The notes under the pieces are model-generated. The model was not told the DNA's origin and ran no database searches. It worked only from the letters and a program-made list of their open reading frames with translations. Below are positions 17,809-26,763 of a DNA stretch of 64,000 nt, piece by piece; the first letter of the stretch is position 1, and the number at the start of each line of letters is the position of its first letter. The position numbers were made by a program, and so were the translations under genes. Source of the stretch: Clostridium estertheticum (GTDB lineage: Bacteria > Bacillota > Clostridia > Clostridiales > Clostridiaceae); the NCBI RefSeq assembly GCF_011065935.2, contig NZ_JAAMNH020000001.1, positions 2,439,001 through 2,503,000 of the forward strand. The letters are read 5' to 3'.

Positions 17809-18078
17809 TTAAATTTAATAGGTTGTTAAATACAAGAAATACGATATATACAACTTTTTTAAATAAGGTTCAAGAACAGGGGTGTTTATTTTTACATTAA
17901 TAGAAGGAGAAAATTGTTTTGTGTGGAATTGATTAGAATAGTGTTTAAATATCATTAATATCGAACCTGTATATAAATCTAATAGATTTTAAGTAGAGAT
18001 TTACTGCTACCATACATCTGGCGTTAAATAATACAAAACACTTAGAAAATTATAAAAAAATAGAAAAGAGGTGGGTTT

Positions 18079-20790
18079 ATGAAAAAAAAGTTTGTTATAT
18101 CTAGTGTATTTATAATTCTTATTTTATGTTTACTTTTTACGGGTAACATAGTTCAATTTGTTATTAATATTGAGTGGTTTAATCAAGTGGGTTACCTTTC
18201 AATATACTTAACAAAGATACTTACTGTGTCTAAGTTTATGATACCTGTTTTTATCATTAGTTATCTTGGTATATGGTTATACTATAGGAGCCTGAGGAAG
18301 AGTATCATGCACTTAAAAATAGTGGTAGAGGTAAATGTCAAGAAAAGAGCTATTGAAAATAAAATTTTTATAGCTTGTAATTTAATTATTTCATTTGTAT
18401 TTTCTTTTACTTTTGCATCTGCATATTGGTTTAAGCTTCTTCAATTCCTAAATGCAGTTAGTTTTAATGTGAAGGACCCTATTTTCAATAAGGATGTATC
18501 TTTTTATACTTTCAAACTTCCTTTAATTAAATCACTATATACAGTTATAATGACACTACTAGTATTACTAGTTATTATTAAAGTAGCAGTTTTCTTTGTA
18601 ATAAAAGCAAAGGATCTTTCGTATGTAGGGAGAATACCAAATCCTTTTGAAGACCTTCGAAAACTAGGCAGGGAACTCATTATATTTTTAGGAAGACAAA
18701 TTGCAATAATAGCATCACTAATATCACTTTTTCTTTCACTTGGATTTTTGATAAATTCATATTATTTAGTGTATAGCCCTAGGGGTGTTGCATATGGGGC
18801 AAGCTATACGGATGTTCACGTAACACTACTATTCTATAAAATATCAATTGTGGCATGTATTATTGCTGCAGTAGTAATATTTATAAGCGTTTTAAGAACA
18901 AAGGTTAAGCCTATAATAATTTCAGTTGTCACTTTAGTTTTAATAAGCTTTATAGAAGTAATATCAGCAGTTATAATTCAAAATAGTATTGTAATGCCAA
19001 ATGAAAAGGAATTTGAAAAACCATATATCCAGAACAATATTGATTTTACTAGGAAAGCCTTTAATTTAGAGAATATCACCACAACATCTACTAATGTAAA
19101 AAATGATTTAAAACAAGAGGATATTTCAAATAATAAGGAGACAATAGATAATATTAGAATAAATTCAGCAGCACAGTCACTTGAATTCTATAATCAAGTT
19201 CAAATAATAAGATATTACTATAATTTTAGTGATATAGACGTAGATAGATATAAAATAAATGATAAATATAGTCAGGTATTTCTTGCATCAAGAGAAATAG
19301 ACTCAACGTCCCTTGCTCCAAGTACTTGGCAGAATACTCATATGATTTATACTCATGGTTTTGGTGTTGTAATGAGTAAGGTAAATGAGGTTACAGCAGA
19401 AGGGCAGCCTGCTTTTGTAATTAAAGATATGCCTATTGCAAACAGTACAAATATCAAATTAATTAATCCGAGAATCTATTTTGGTGAAAAAACAAATGAG
19501 TATGCATTAGTAAATACTAATGTGAGTGAATTTGACTATCCTCAAGGTGGAACAAATAAAGTAACAAATTATGATGGAAAAGCCGGAATTAAAATGGGTT
19601 TAGGTAATAAGCTTTTGTTTGCACTAAATAAGGGAGATTTGAATTTCCTACTATCTAGGGATATTAAGAGCACAAGTAAAATCCTTATTAATAGAAATAT
19701 AGTTGAAAGGTCAAAGCTTATAGCTCCATTTTTAACTTATGACAAAGATCCATATGTTGTTATAAGTGAAGGGAAACTATACTATATACTTGATGCTTAC
19801 ACTACATCCTCTAAGTATCCATACTCACAGCCACAAGATGGAATAAACTATATTAGAAATTCAGTTAAGGTTGTAATTGATGCTTATGATGGAACCACAA
19901 ATTTCTATGTGGCAGATTCAACTGATCCAATTGTACAAAGCTATGCAAAAATTTTCCCTAAGCTTTTTAAGAATATATCAGAGGTTCCTGCTGACTTAAA
20001 AGCACATTTTAGATATCCAGCTGATATATTTAATATTCAAAGTGCAGTGCTGGGAAGATACCATGTAACTGATCCTGGAGTGTTCTATAATGGGGAGGAT
20101 ATTTGGGATGTTTCCAAAAATGCAAACGCTGTTGGTGGTGAGGCTAAAACAACTATTCCACCATATATTGTAGAGAAATTACCGGGCTCAAATAATGAAG
20201 AAATGGTTTTGCAACAATATTTCAATATAAAGGGAAAATATAACATGACAGCAATTTTAGGCGCTAGAATGGACGAGGGAAACTACGGTAAATTGTTTCT
20301 AAATAAATTTCCAGCAGAAACAACAGTTTACAGTCCATTCCTATTTAAACAAAGGATAAGTCAGGATACTACAATTTCGGCACAACTATCACTATGGAAT
20401 ACTGGTGGATCTGAGGTACAGTATGGAGACACTGTAATTTTACCAGTAAAGAATTCCTTGCTTTATATTGAACCTCTTTATTTAAGGGCTAGTGGAAAAA
20501 ATAGTATTCCTGAAATGAAAAAAATAATAATCTCTTATGACAATAAGTTACTTATGGTTGATAATATTGAAAGCGGACTCGAACAGATATTTAATTATCA
20601 GCCACCAAATACAGTGGTTCCAGGTAAAGCGGAAACTACTGCTCCTTTAAGCCAAGCTAAAGTAAAGCTAATTAAGGAGGCAAATGATTTATATACAAAA
20701 GCACTTGATGCTCAAAAAAATTTAGATTGGACAAAATATGGAGAGTATATTAAGCAGCTTGGAAATATACTAAAAGAATTAGATAAATAA
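18079..20790 (+). CDS. UPF0182-family membrane protein
   Basis: 903 residues. The N-terminal third carries about seven membrane helices (first at residues 5-26, last around 275-300). The remainder is a large domain, probably extracytoplasmic, with the conserved HMIYTHGFG and DPYVVISEG-type segments of UPF0182 (COG1615), and a helical C-terminal tail. Length is normal for the family. GAGGTGGG precedes the ATG. The function is unknown. The gene is monocistronic with a terminator behind it. Confidence 0.88.
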   Translation: MKKKFVISSVFIILILCLLFTGNIVQFVINIEWFNQVGYLSIYLTKILTVSKFMIPVFIISYLGIWLYYRSLRKSIMHLKIVVEVNVKKRAIENKIFIACNLIISFVFSFTFASAYWFKLLQFLNAVSFNVKDPIFNKDVSFYTFKLPLIKSLYTVIMTLLVLLVIIKVAVFFVIKAKDLSYVGRIPNPFEDLRKLGRELIIFLGRQIAIIASLISLFLSLGFLINSYYLVYSPRGVAYGASYTDVHVTLLFYKISIVACIIAAVVIFISVLRTKVKPIIISVVTLVLISFIEVISAVIIQNSIVMPNEKEFEKPYIQNNIDFTRKAFNLENITTTSTNVKNDLKQEDISNNKETIDNIRINSAAQSLEFYNQVQIIRYYYNFSDIDVDRYKINDKYSQVFLASREIDSTSLAPSTWQNTHMIYTHGFGVVMSKVNEVTAEGQPAFVIKDMPIANSTNIKLINPRIYFGEKTNEYALVNTNVSEFDYPQGGTNKVTNYDGKAGIKMGLGNKLLFALNKGDLNFLLSRDIKSTSKILINRNIVERSKLIAPFLTYDKDPYVVISEGKLYYILDAYTTSSKYPYSQPQDGINYIRNSVKVVIDAYDGTTNFYVADSTDPIVQSYAKIFPKLFKNISEVPADLKAHFRYPADIFNIQSAVLGRYHVTDPGVFYNGEDIWDVSKNANAVGGEAKTTIPPYIVEKLPGSNNEEMVLQQYFNIKGKYNMTAILGARMDEGNYGKLFLNKFPAETTVYSPFLFKQRISQDTTISAQLSLWNTGGSEVQYGDTVILPVKNSLLYIEPLYLRASGKNSIPEMKKIIISYDNKLLMVDNIESGLEQIFNYQPPNTVVPGKAETTAPLSQAKVKLIKEANDLYTKALDAQKNLDWTKYGEYIKQLGNILKELDK

Positions 20791-20796
20791 AAAAGG

Positions 20797-20826
20797 AAAA
20801 ACAGATGCGGTATAGCATCTGTTTTT
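20797..20826 (+). terminator. Terminator after the UPF0182 gene
   Basis: AAAAACAGATGC and GCATCTGTTTTT form a stem with a six-base loop and a T-tail. Confidence 0.88.
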
Positions 20827-20910
20827 ATTACTTATTCTCAAAAATATTATTTATAATTAAGCCTTTAAAAAAATCATAAGCAATTTGTTAGGCCACTCTT
20901 ATTTTTTCAC

Positions 20911-20939
20911 TTTACAATAGAACGTACGTTCTGTATAAT
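20911..20939 (+). promoter_or_regulatory. Sigma-A promoter containing a perfect LexA (SOS) box
   Basis: TTTACA (20911-20916) and TATAAT (20934-20939) are 17 bases apart. Inside the spacer is GAACGTACGTTC (20920-20931), a perfect match to the Gram-positive LexA operator form GAAC-N4-GTTC. The operator position implies direct repression by LexA and SOS induction of the following gene. Confidence 0.85.
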
Positions 20940-20958
20940 AATCTTAGAGGTGGTATTT

Positions 20959-21159
20959 ATGTTCGACTATGTGCTAAAAAACTCATTTCAGGATCATAGG
21001 ATTGTAACTATAATGTACCAAGGACGAAAAGAAATAACGCAGAGAGATATAAGAATAATAAAAGTAATGGATAAAGACATAGAAGCGTACTGCTATTTAA
21101 GGCATCAGGTTAGGCATTTTAAGAAAGAAAATATATTAGCTGCTAGATATACAATTTAG
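20959..21159 (+). CDS. Small WYL-like protein under SOS control
   Basis: About 66 residues. The sequence resembles the C-terminal half of a WYL sensor domain: IVTIMYQGRKEITQRDIRI, then EAYCYLRHQVRHFKKENILAA, with the typical Arg/His-rich RHQVRHF segment. There is no DNA-binding domain. WYL domains bind nucleic-acid or nucleotide ligands in known regulators, so a DNA-damage-linked ligand sensor is possible (inference). AGAGGTGG sits before ATG 20959; the GTG at 20950 overlaps it. A LexA box lies in its promoter. Confidence 0.7.
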   Translation: MFDYVLKNSFQDHRIVTIMYQGRKEITQRDIRIIKVMDKDIEAYCYLRHQVRHFKKENILAARYTI

Positions 21160-21255
21160 AAGGGAATTATTATGAAAGTTATTCTGTATAAAAATAGATA
21201 AAGTGATTTGCATAGATAGATAAAAGCTGGCGGGTAATAATATGGTATTGACCTT

Positions 21256-21290
21256 TAAAAGTCTATGTATTTTTGCATAGGCTTTTATTT
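21256..21290 (+). terminator. Terminator after the WYL-like gene
   Basis: TAAAAGTCTATG pairs with CATAGGCTTTTA (one G-T pair), followed by TTT. It suggests that the next gene has its own promoter. Confidence 0.7.
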
Positions 21291-21450
21291 TAGAACTATT
21301 AAGGGTACTATATAATAAATGTATTCATGAAAATAAATTATTATAATGGAGTTGCTTAAACAACTGGGAAAATTTTAAAACTTGTAGCTTTGAATAGAAA
21401 AAAAACAGTATTCATATAGTAAAATAAATACAAATACAGGGGTGATAAAC

Positions 21451-24033
21451 TTGAAAAACGAAAATATTAATATAGTTGTAACAGGCGATATAGCAATAAA
21501 TTTGTTGCAATGGACAACTGATGACAATAATACAAGAGTGTACGGCTGGCAATCCTATCCACAGGTTCACAGTACAATAAGGCTAGGAGAAGACTTTCTT
21601 TTATCAAAACTTGTAGCTTTATCAACAGGGGCGAACATACTTTCACCAAAAATAAAAAAAACAGGTAATAATTCACTTGAAAAAGGCCTTGTTTCTACAG
21701 TAGAGTTAGGGCTTTTTCCAGTAACCAATGATGTAAATGATAAAAATAAAGTCTACCGTATAAAGCAGTTTCTTGGATTCACATCACCAGCTTCTGGAAT
21801 GCCAAAACTATTTTCAGTTATTAAAGATGATGTTAATGCTGATATAGTTATATTAGATGACGAAAATAACGGATTTAACTCTAATGAAGAAGTTTGGCCT
21901 TTAGCTTTGAAGTCTCATGAAAAATCACCAATAATTATTTATAAAACAAATAATCTTGGAGATTCCAATAATCTTTGGAATGATCTGGAGAAATACCATC
22001 TTGAAAATACTATAGTAGTTATAAATGCAGATGATTTACGTTCAAAAGGAGTTAATATAAGTAAAAGCATCTCATGGGAAAGGACTGCATTGGATTTTGT
22101 TTGGCAAATGAATAATAATGTTAATCTTGGCGCTCTTGCTAAATGTAAGCACTTGATAATACCTTTTGGAGTTGAAGGTGCTATTCATTATAAAAATGGA
22201 GGAAGATCTGAATCTGAATTGTATTTTCTGACTTATGAATTCGAAGGTGGGTTTATCAAAGGGGATCAAGGTAAAATGTATGGACTTACCTCTTGTTTTG
22301 TTGCTGGTCTTGCAAGAACTATTGTTTCAGGAATTCAAAATCATGAAGAGCTTGATAGCTCCATTCGTGAAGGCATTCGTGAAGGGATTGTTGCGGCGCA
22401 AAAGTATTTTATGCATGGGTTTGGTTATAATGTTTTTGATAGTCTTTACCCTGATCCAGTAATATTTACTGAAAGTGAAAATGACTTTATTTATAAAGAG
22501 CATATACAGGATGTAAATATACGAAATACAAAAAATCCAAACTGCCAGGCCTGCTGGTATATTATTAAAGATAAAAATTCAGTTAATTTAGGAGACACAG
22601 CTTATGACATAGTTAAAAACGGTGAAAAAAGTGCGCTTAATTTTATGCCTATAGCACATTTTGCTAATTTAAAAACCGTAGATAGAGCAGAAATCGAAGG
22701 ATACAGAAGTATTAAAAATCTTATTTCCGAGTATCTTTCTTCTAAAAATACAGTTAGGCCGCTTTCTATTGCTGTATTTGGAACTCCAGGATCTGGGAAA
22801 TCTTTCGGTGTAACAGAGGTAGCAGCAAGTATTGCTCCAAAGATTATTGAGAAGTTAGATTTTAATTTATCTCAATTTCAGACTCTCACAGATTTGATTG
22901 CTGCATTTCATAAAGTAAGGGATCTTTCATTAGAAGGAAAAATGCCTTTAGTATTTTTCGATGAATTTGACAGTGCATTTGAAAAAAAATTAGGTTGGCT
23001 GAAATACTTCCTTGCACCAATGCAGGATGGCAAATTCAGAGAAGGAGATGCAATTCATCCAATTGGAAAAGCTATCTTTGTTTTTGCTGGGGGCACAAGC
23101 AATACTTTTAATAAATTTTGTGGGGAAGACATAGAGGATGAAAATGAAAAAAAACAATTTACAAGAGAATTTCAGGGCTCTAAAGGCCCGGATTTTGTAA
23201 GCCGTTTAAGGGGATATGTCAATATACTTGGACCAAATCAGACAGATAATGAATGGGACCAATTGTTTATTATCCGTAGGGCAATGCTGCTTCGTTCACT
23301 TCTGGAACGTAAAGTGCCTCATCTAATAAATGGGCTTGGTGAAGCTCAAATAGATAATGGGGTGTTAAGGGCTCTACTCAAAGTTCCAAGATATAAACAC
23401 GAATCAAGATCTATGGAAGCAATATTGGAGATGAGCATGTTAAATGATGCTAAAAAATGGGAGCAATCTCATTTGCCGTCAAAAGAACAGCTAAAATTGC
23501 ATGTAGATGAAGATCAATTTTCACGTCTTTTAATGCAGGAAGAATTTTTTAGTGAAAAAATTGAAAAGCTTGCTAAAGAGCTTCTAGCTAAACATATATA
23601 CGTTTATGAAAATGCTGATGGCAGAAATACAAAAACCTGTGAATTTCTCACTGAAGAGGAAAAGACTTATATTCGTCATCAAGTAAGGCATATTCCTATA
23701 GCTTTGCATAAAGTTAATTATGAGGTTATTTCTGTTAAAGAAAAACCTGAAGTTGTAAAGTTTACAGAAAAGGAACTGAATATTCTAGGTGAATATGAGC
23801 ATAAACGTAGCTCCCTTGAAAAAAAGGAATTAGGATGGGTATATGGGACTACATTAGATAAAAATAAAAAAACATATCCTTATCTTGTATATTGGGAAAA
23901 ATTACCTTATGAGTATAGGAGCAAAATCATTGAAAATGTTAAATCCTGGCCGGAAATTTTAGCAAATTCCAATTTTAAAATAGAACGGTTAAAGTTTCTA
24001 TGCAATTGTGAGACTCTGCTTTTACTTGAATAA
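21451..24033 (+). CDS. Ribokinase-like / AAA+ ATPase / RyR-domain fusion protein
   Basis: About 860 residues in three parts. Residues 1-320 resemble a PfkB/ribokinase fold (VVTGDIAINLL, VVINADDLR, LIIPFGVEGAIHY, GLTSCFVAGLA). Residues 420-650 are an AAA+ ATPase with Walker A GTPGSGKS (around 444) and Walker B LVFFDEFDS (around 500). Residues 770-855 match a RyR (ryanodine receptor) repeat (EYEHKRSS, LGWVYGT, YPYLVYWEKLP). Prokaryotic RyR domains have been predicted to read nucleotide-derived signals in conflict systems; the role here is inference. The TTG at 21451 follows AGGGGTGA; a GTG at 21442 overlaps that site. It lies 290 bases behind the LexA-controlled WYL gene. Confidence 0.8.
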   Translation: MKNENINIVVTGDIAINLLQWTTDDNNTRVYGWQSYPQVHSTIRLGEDFLLSKLVALSTGANILSPKIKKTGNNSLEKGLVSTVELGLFPVTNDVNDKNKVYRIKQFLGFTSPASGMPKLFSVIKDDVNADIVILDDENNGFNSNEEVWPLALKSHEKSPIIIYKTNNLGDSNNLWNDLEKYHLENTIVVINADDLRSKGVNISKSISWERTALDFVWQMNNNVNLGALAKCKHLIIPFGVEGAIHYKNGGRSESELYFLTYEFEGGFIKGDQGKMYGLTSCFVAGLARTIVSGIQNHEELDSSIREGIREGIVAAQKYFMHGFGYNVFDSLYPDPVIFTESENDFIYKEHIQDVNIRNTKNPNCQACWYIIKDKNSVNLGDTAYDIVKNGEKSALNFMPIAHFANLKTVDRAEIEGYRSIKNLISEYLSSKNTVRPLSIAVFGTPGSGKSFGVTEVAASIAPKIIEKLDFNLSQFQTLTDLIAAFHKVRDLSLEGKMPLVFFDEFDSAFEKKLGWLKYFLAPMQDGKFREGDAIHPIGKAIFVFAGGTSNTFNKFCGEDIEDENEKKQFTREFQGSKGPDFVSRLRGYVNILGPNQTDNEWDQLFIIRRAMLLRSLLERKVPHLINGLGEAQIDNGVLRALLKVPRYKHESRSMEAILEMSMLNDAKKWEQSHLPSKEQLKLHVDEDQFSRLLMQEEFFSEKIEKLAKELLAKHIYVYENADGRNTKTCEFLTEEEKTYIRHQVRHIPIALHKVNYEVISVKEKPEVVKFTEKELNILGEYEHKRSSLEKKELGWVYGTTLDKNKKTYPYLVYWEKLPYEYRSKIIENVKSWPEILANSNFKIERLKFLCNCETLLLLE

Positions 24034-24144
24034 AATACATTATTAAAGATAAGTGCAATTGAAGTGCTTTTACTGAAATATCATTAAAATTAGCATATAA
24101 AATCACACTAATATATTAAGCTACTAATCTAATATTTAAGTAAA

Positions 24145-24172
24145 AAAACACAGGTATTTCACCTGTGTTTTC
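24145..24172 (+). terminator. Terminator after the RyR-AAA gene
   Basis: AAAACACAGGT and ACCTGTGTTTT form an 11-bp stem with a five-base loop. T-rich on both sides. Confidence 0.88.
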
Positions 24173-24248
24173 TTAATCACCTCTGGATTTATTTTAATAT
24201 GAGCCGATGTTAGATGTAAGCAATTATGTTGCAAATAAATTAAATGAA

Positions 24249-24312
24249 TTATGTTATAATTTCTAATAATTGAAATTTATGTTATAATTAGTATAAAATT
24301 ATTACAACATAA
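24249..24312. repeat. Two direct and one inverted copy of a TTATGTTATAA motif
   Basis: TTATGTTATAATT occurs at 24249-24261 and 24277-24289, 28 bases apart. An inverted near-copy lies at 24302-24312. They are upstream of the acetyltransferase gene and could be tandem -10 regions or regulator sites. The rest of 24034-24378 is AT-rich with no gene seen. Confidence 0.4.
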
Positions 24313-24378
24313 TTGTATTATATGATAAACAAAAGTAAAATTATGCTAAGCAAAAATTAAGTATTAGGAGGGGATAAA

Positions 24379-24936
24379 ATGTTAGTTCATAAAGGTACAA
24401 CAATAATTGAAACCAACAGGTTAATTCTTCGTCCTTATGTCATGGACGATGCAACAGATATGTTTATTAATTGGGCGAATGATTCTGAAGTTACAAAGCA
24501 TCTATCTTGGCAAGCCCATTCTAATATAGATGTTACTAAATATCTTATGGGAATGTGGGTAGATAAGTACTCCTCAAATGAAACATACCATTGGGGTGTT
24601 GTATGTAAAGAGAATGGAAATCAAGTTATTGGGACTATTGGTGCTGTTAGAATAAAAGAAGATTTAGAACAAGCGGAAATAGGCTATTGCATTTCAAAAA
24701 AATATTGGAATAAGGGTATTGCGCCAGAAGCATTAGTAGCAGTAATTGATTATTTGTTTAGTTGTGGTTTTATGAGGATATCTGGTTATCATGATGTACT
24801 CAATCCGGCTTCTGGAAAAGTGATGCAAAAATGCGGCATGCAATTTGAAGGTGTTTTTAGAAATGCAGAAAAAAACAATCTAGGTGAATTTTGCAGTATT
24901 GCTCAATATGCAATTTTAAAATCAGACCCAAGATAA
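24379..24936 (+). CDS. GNAT acetyltransferase, RimJ/RimL type
   Basis: 185 residues with the normal GNAT fold: ETNRLILRPYVMDDA at the start, AEIGYCISKKYWNKGIAPEAL as the acetyl-CoA-binding motif A, and NPASGKVMQKCGMQFEG as the typical C-terminal segment. It would transfer acetyl groups to an N-terminal amine or a small molecule. GGAGGGG precedes the ATG. The substrate is not determinable. Confidence 0.88.
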   Translation: MLVHKGTTIIETNRLILRPYVMDDATDMFINWANDSEVTKHLSWQAHSNIDVTKYLMGMWVDKYSSNETYHWGVVCKENGNQVIGTIGAVRIKEDLEQAEIGYCISKKYWNKGIAPEALVAVIDYLFSCGFMRISGYHDVLNPASGKVMQKCGMQFEGVFRNAEKNNLGEFCSIAQYAILKSDPR

Positions 24937-25032
24937 TTAGTATATAATTGTAAAATATTGTTCAATATCAAATAAAGTTTATATATTAAAGAATGAAAAA
25001 ATATTTTCTTAACTATAACTACATAAAATAAA

Positions 25033-25041
25033 GGGGGGGGG
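25033..25041 (+). promoter_or_regulatory. G9 homopolymer forming the ribosome binding site
   Basis: Nine consecutive G residues lie six bases before the ATG of the lipoprotein gene and serve as the Shine-Dalgarno region. Slippage here would alter site strength and spacing. Confidence 0.7.
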
Positions 25042-25047
25042 ATAATC

Positions 25048-25626
25048 ATGAAAAAAATAATAAAATTATTTAGTATTCTGTTTTTAATTACATTAATTTT
25101 AGTTGGATGTAGTGGGTCTGATGAAAGTAACTCAAAAAAAGTTGCCGAAAAATTTGTTAGAAATCTGTATACAGTAGATGCAAAAAAAGTTGCTGAGTTT
25201 AATAAGCTTCTTGCAACACCAATAGGCGGTATGATTGGTGAAGGTGTTCCCAAAGGAAGTAAAATAGGACCTAGTGAGGAATATATCAAAATCATGCAAT
25301 CCTTTGACAAAAATATACAACCTTTAATGACCAAAGAAGGGTATGAAGGTATTGTGGCGAACAAATTCAACCTTTTAATTGCGCATATCTGTGATAAGGG
25401 TAATTATACCTCACAGGTTACAGAGTTTATTTTAGGTAAAAATGTGTATGGAGAAAAAGAAGATAAAGTAAGATATTATTATGAGGTTAAATTGAAGTTT
25501 ATCTCTTCTGATGGGAAGAGCGAACAAGCGGATGTATCAAAAGGAGCTATAGAACTTTTAAAAGAAAATGGTCAATGGAAAGTAGGGCTGTATACTATAA
25601 CTCAATTCCCCAAATTATATCATTAG
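25048..25626 (+). CDS. Putative lipoprotein
   Basis: 192 residues with a lipoprotein signal peptide: MKKIIKLFSILFLITLILVGC, lipobox LVGC with the acylated Cys at 21. The mature part is mixed alpha/beta and resembles small DUF4878/NTF2-like lipoproteins (KVAEKFVRNLYTVDAKKVAEFN near the start, EDKVRYYYEVKLKF later), but no firm family is claimed. Its translation start depends on a G9 tract. It is alone between two terminator-bounded regions. Confidence 0.75.
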   Translation: MKKIIKLFSILFLITLILVGCSGSDESNSKKVAEKFVRNLYTVDAKKVAEFNKLLATPIGGMIGEGVPKGSKIGPSEEYIKIMQSFDKNIQPLMTKEGYEGIVANKFNLLIAHICDKGNYTSQVTEFILGKNVYGEKEDKVRYYYEVKLKFISSDGKSEQADVSKGAIELLKENGQWKVGLYTITQFPKLYH

Positions 25627-25688
25627 CTTATTATTAAAAATTTTTTAAATAAATGATTTTCTTAAAATGTGAATTAATATAATATTGT

Positions 25689-25727
25689 AAAATGAAGGAC
25701 GGGTAAATTTACCTCCTTCATTTTTTT
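25689..25727 (+). terminator. Terminator after the lipoprotein gene
   Basis: AAAATGAAGGA and TCCTTCATTTT with a loop of about 14 bases, followed by a run of T. Confidence 0.8.
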
Positions 25728-25827
25728 ACGTATTATTCCTCACATACCTAATATAAGCATCTTATATGAAATATATTATATCTTTATAATCAAAAACTTT
25801 ATCCATAATACCAAACCTTTGTGCAGA

Positions 25828-26763
25828 TTATTTTACAATGCAATCTTTAGGTGTTTTATCATCCCTCAGACCTTTAAATACAGGTTGTCGCAAGGAACCA
25901 TTTGCTGTTTTCATCATATATTTTACAACGCATACAAGGCTAGGTTCTATCCATACTGCATTATCGTTTCCAGAGGGGAAATCATTAAAAGGGTGTGTAT
26001 TTATTTCAGGTGTGGATTTTATTAATTGAAAGTCTCCGGTGGATATTCCCAGCGTAACATGCCCTTTATATACCAATTCTTTACTTGAATATTGACCAAG
26101 GATAACGCTTACGATGCCTCCACCCTTTAGAATATATCCACATACTACAAAGTCATCATCCTTAAGGTTTTTAATTTTAATCCAGTCTTTGGTGCGTTTG
26201 TCTAAATAATATTTACTATCTTTTCTCTTTGCCACGATGCCTTCTAATTCGTTTTGCTTTGCCAGCTCATAAAATTCAATCCCTCGATCTTCAATATAAC
26301 GTGAAATAGAAATGCGATTGTTTTCCTTAATGTTTTTTTCAAGCAACTTTCGCCGCTGCATCAAGGGTAAATCTTTAACAGCATGATCATCATAGTATAA
26401 AATATCAAATGCGGTAAAACTAGCTGGTAATTTAGCTGCTGCAAGTTGGATTTTAAAGGTGTTTGACATCAGAGATCTCCGCTGAATTTCAAAAAAGTCT
26501 GGCTTGCCATCCTTAGTAACTATCAATTCACCATCTAAAATGCAACGGTGTTTAACCTGTTTGTGTATGTTTGACAGTTCTGGTACTTTTACAAGCATTT
26601 TAATATTTCGCTTATTGCGAAGTTCTGTGGAATTTTTATCTAAATAAGCGATGCAGCGCTCGCCATCAAGCTTTAACTCATAGATATAATCATTACTATC
26701 AAATGCTTCTTGCATTTCCCCTATCAACATAGGTTTAATATTTTTACTATCAAATAAATCCAT
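25828..26763 (-). CDS. ligD: ATP-dependent DNA ligase (LigD ligase domain, NHEJ)
   Basis: 311 residues covering the adenylation domain plus OB-fold only. The nucleotidyl-lysine motif is ELKLDGER (Lys around residue 31). LDGELIV, AFDILYYD, LEGIVAKRKDS and DWIKIKNLK are the further ligase motifs. The polymerase and phosphoesterase domains of large LigD proteins are absent. Its ATG overlaps the stop of the upstream Ku gene (TAATG), so the pair is translationally coupled. Together they form a minimal bacterial non-homologous end-joining pathway. Confidence 0.92.
   Translation of the reverse strand: MDLFDSKNIKPMLIGEMQEAFDSNDYIYELKLDGERCIAYLDKNSTELRNKRNIKMLVKVPELSNIHKQVKHRCILDGELIVTKDGKPDFFEIQRRSLMSNTFKIQLAAAKLPASFTAFDILYYDDHAVKDLPLMQRRKLLEKNIKENNRISISRYIEDRGIEFYELAKQNELEGIVAKRKDSKYYLDKRTKDWIKIKNLKDDDFVVCGYILKGGGIVSVILGQYSSKELVYKGHVTLGISTGDFQLIKSTPEINTHPFNDFPSGNDNAVWIEPSLVCVVKYMMKTANGSLRQPVFKGLRDDKTPKDCIVK

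Noticed and set aside
21172..21201. Nine-codon ORF after the WYL-like gene
   Set aside because: Too short, weak binding site, no supporting signal.
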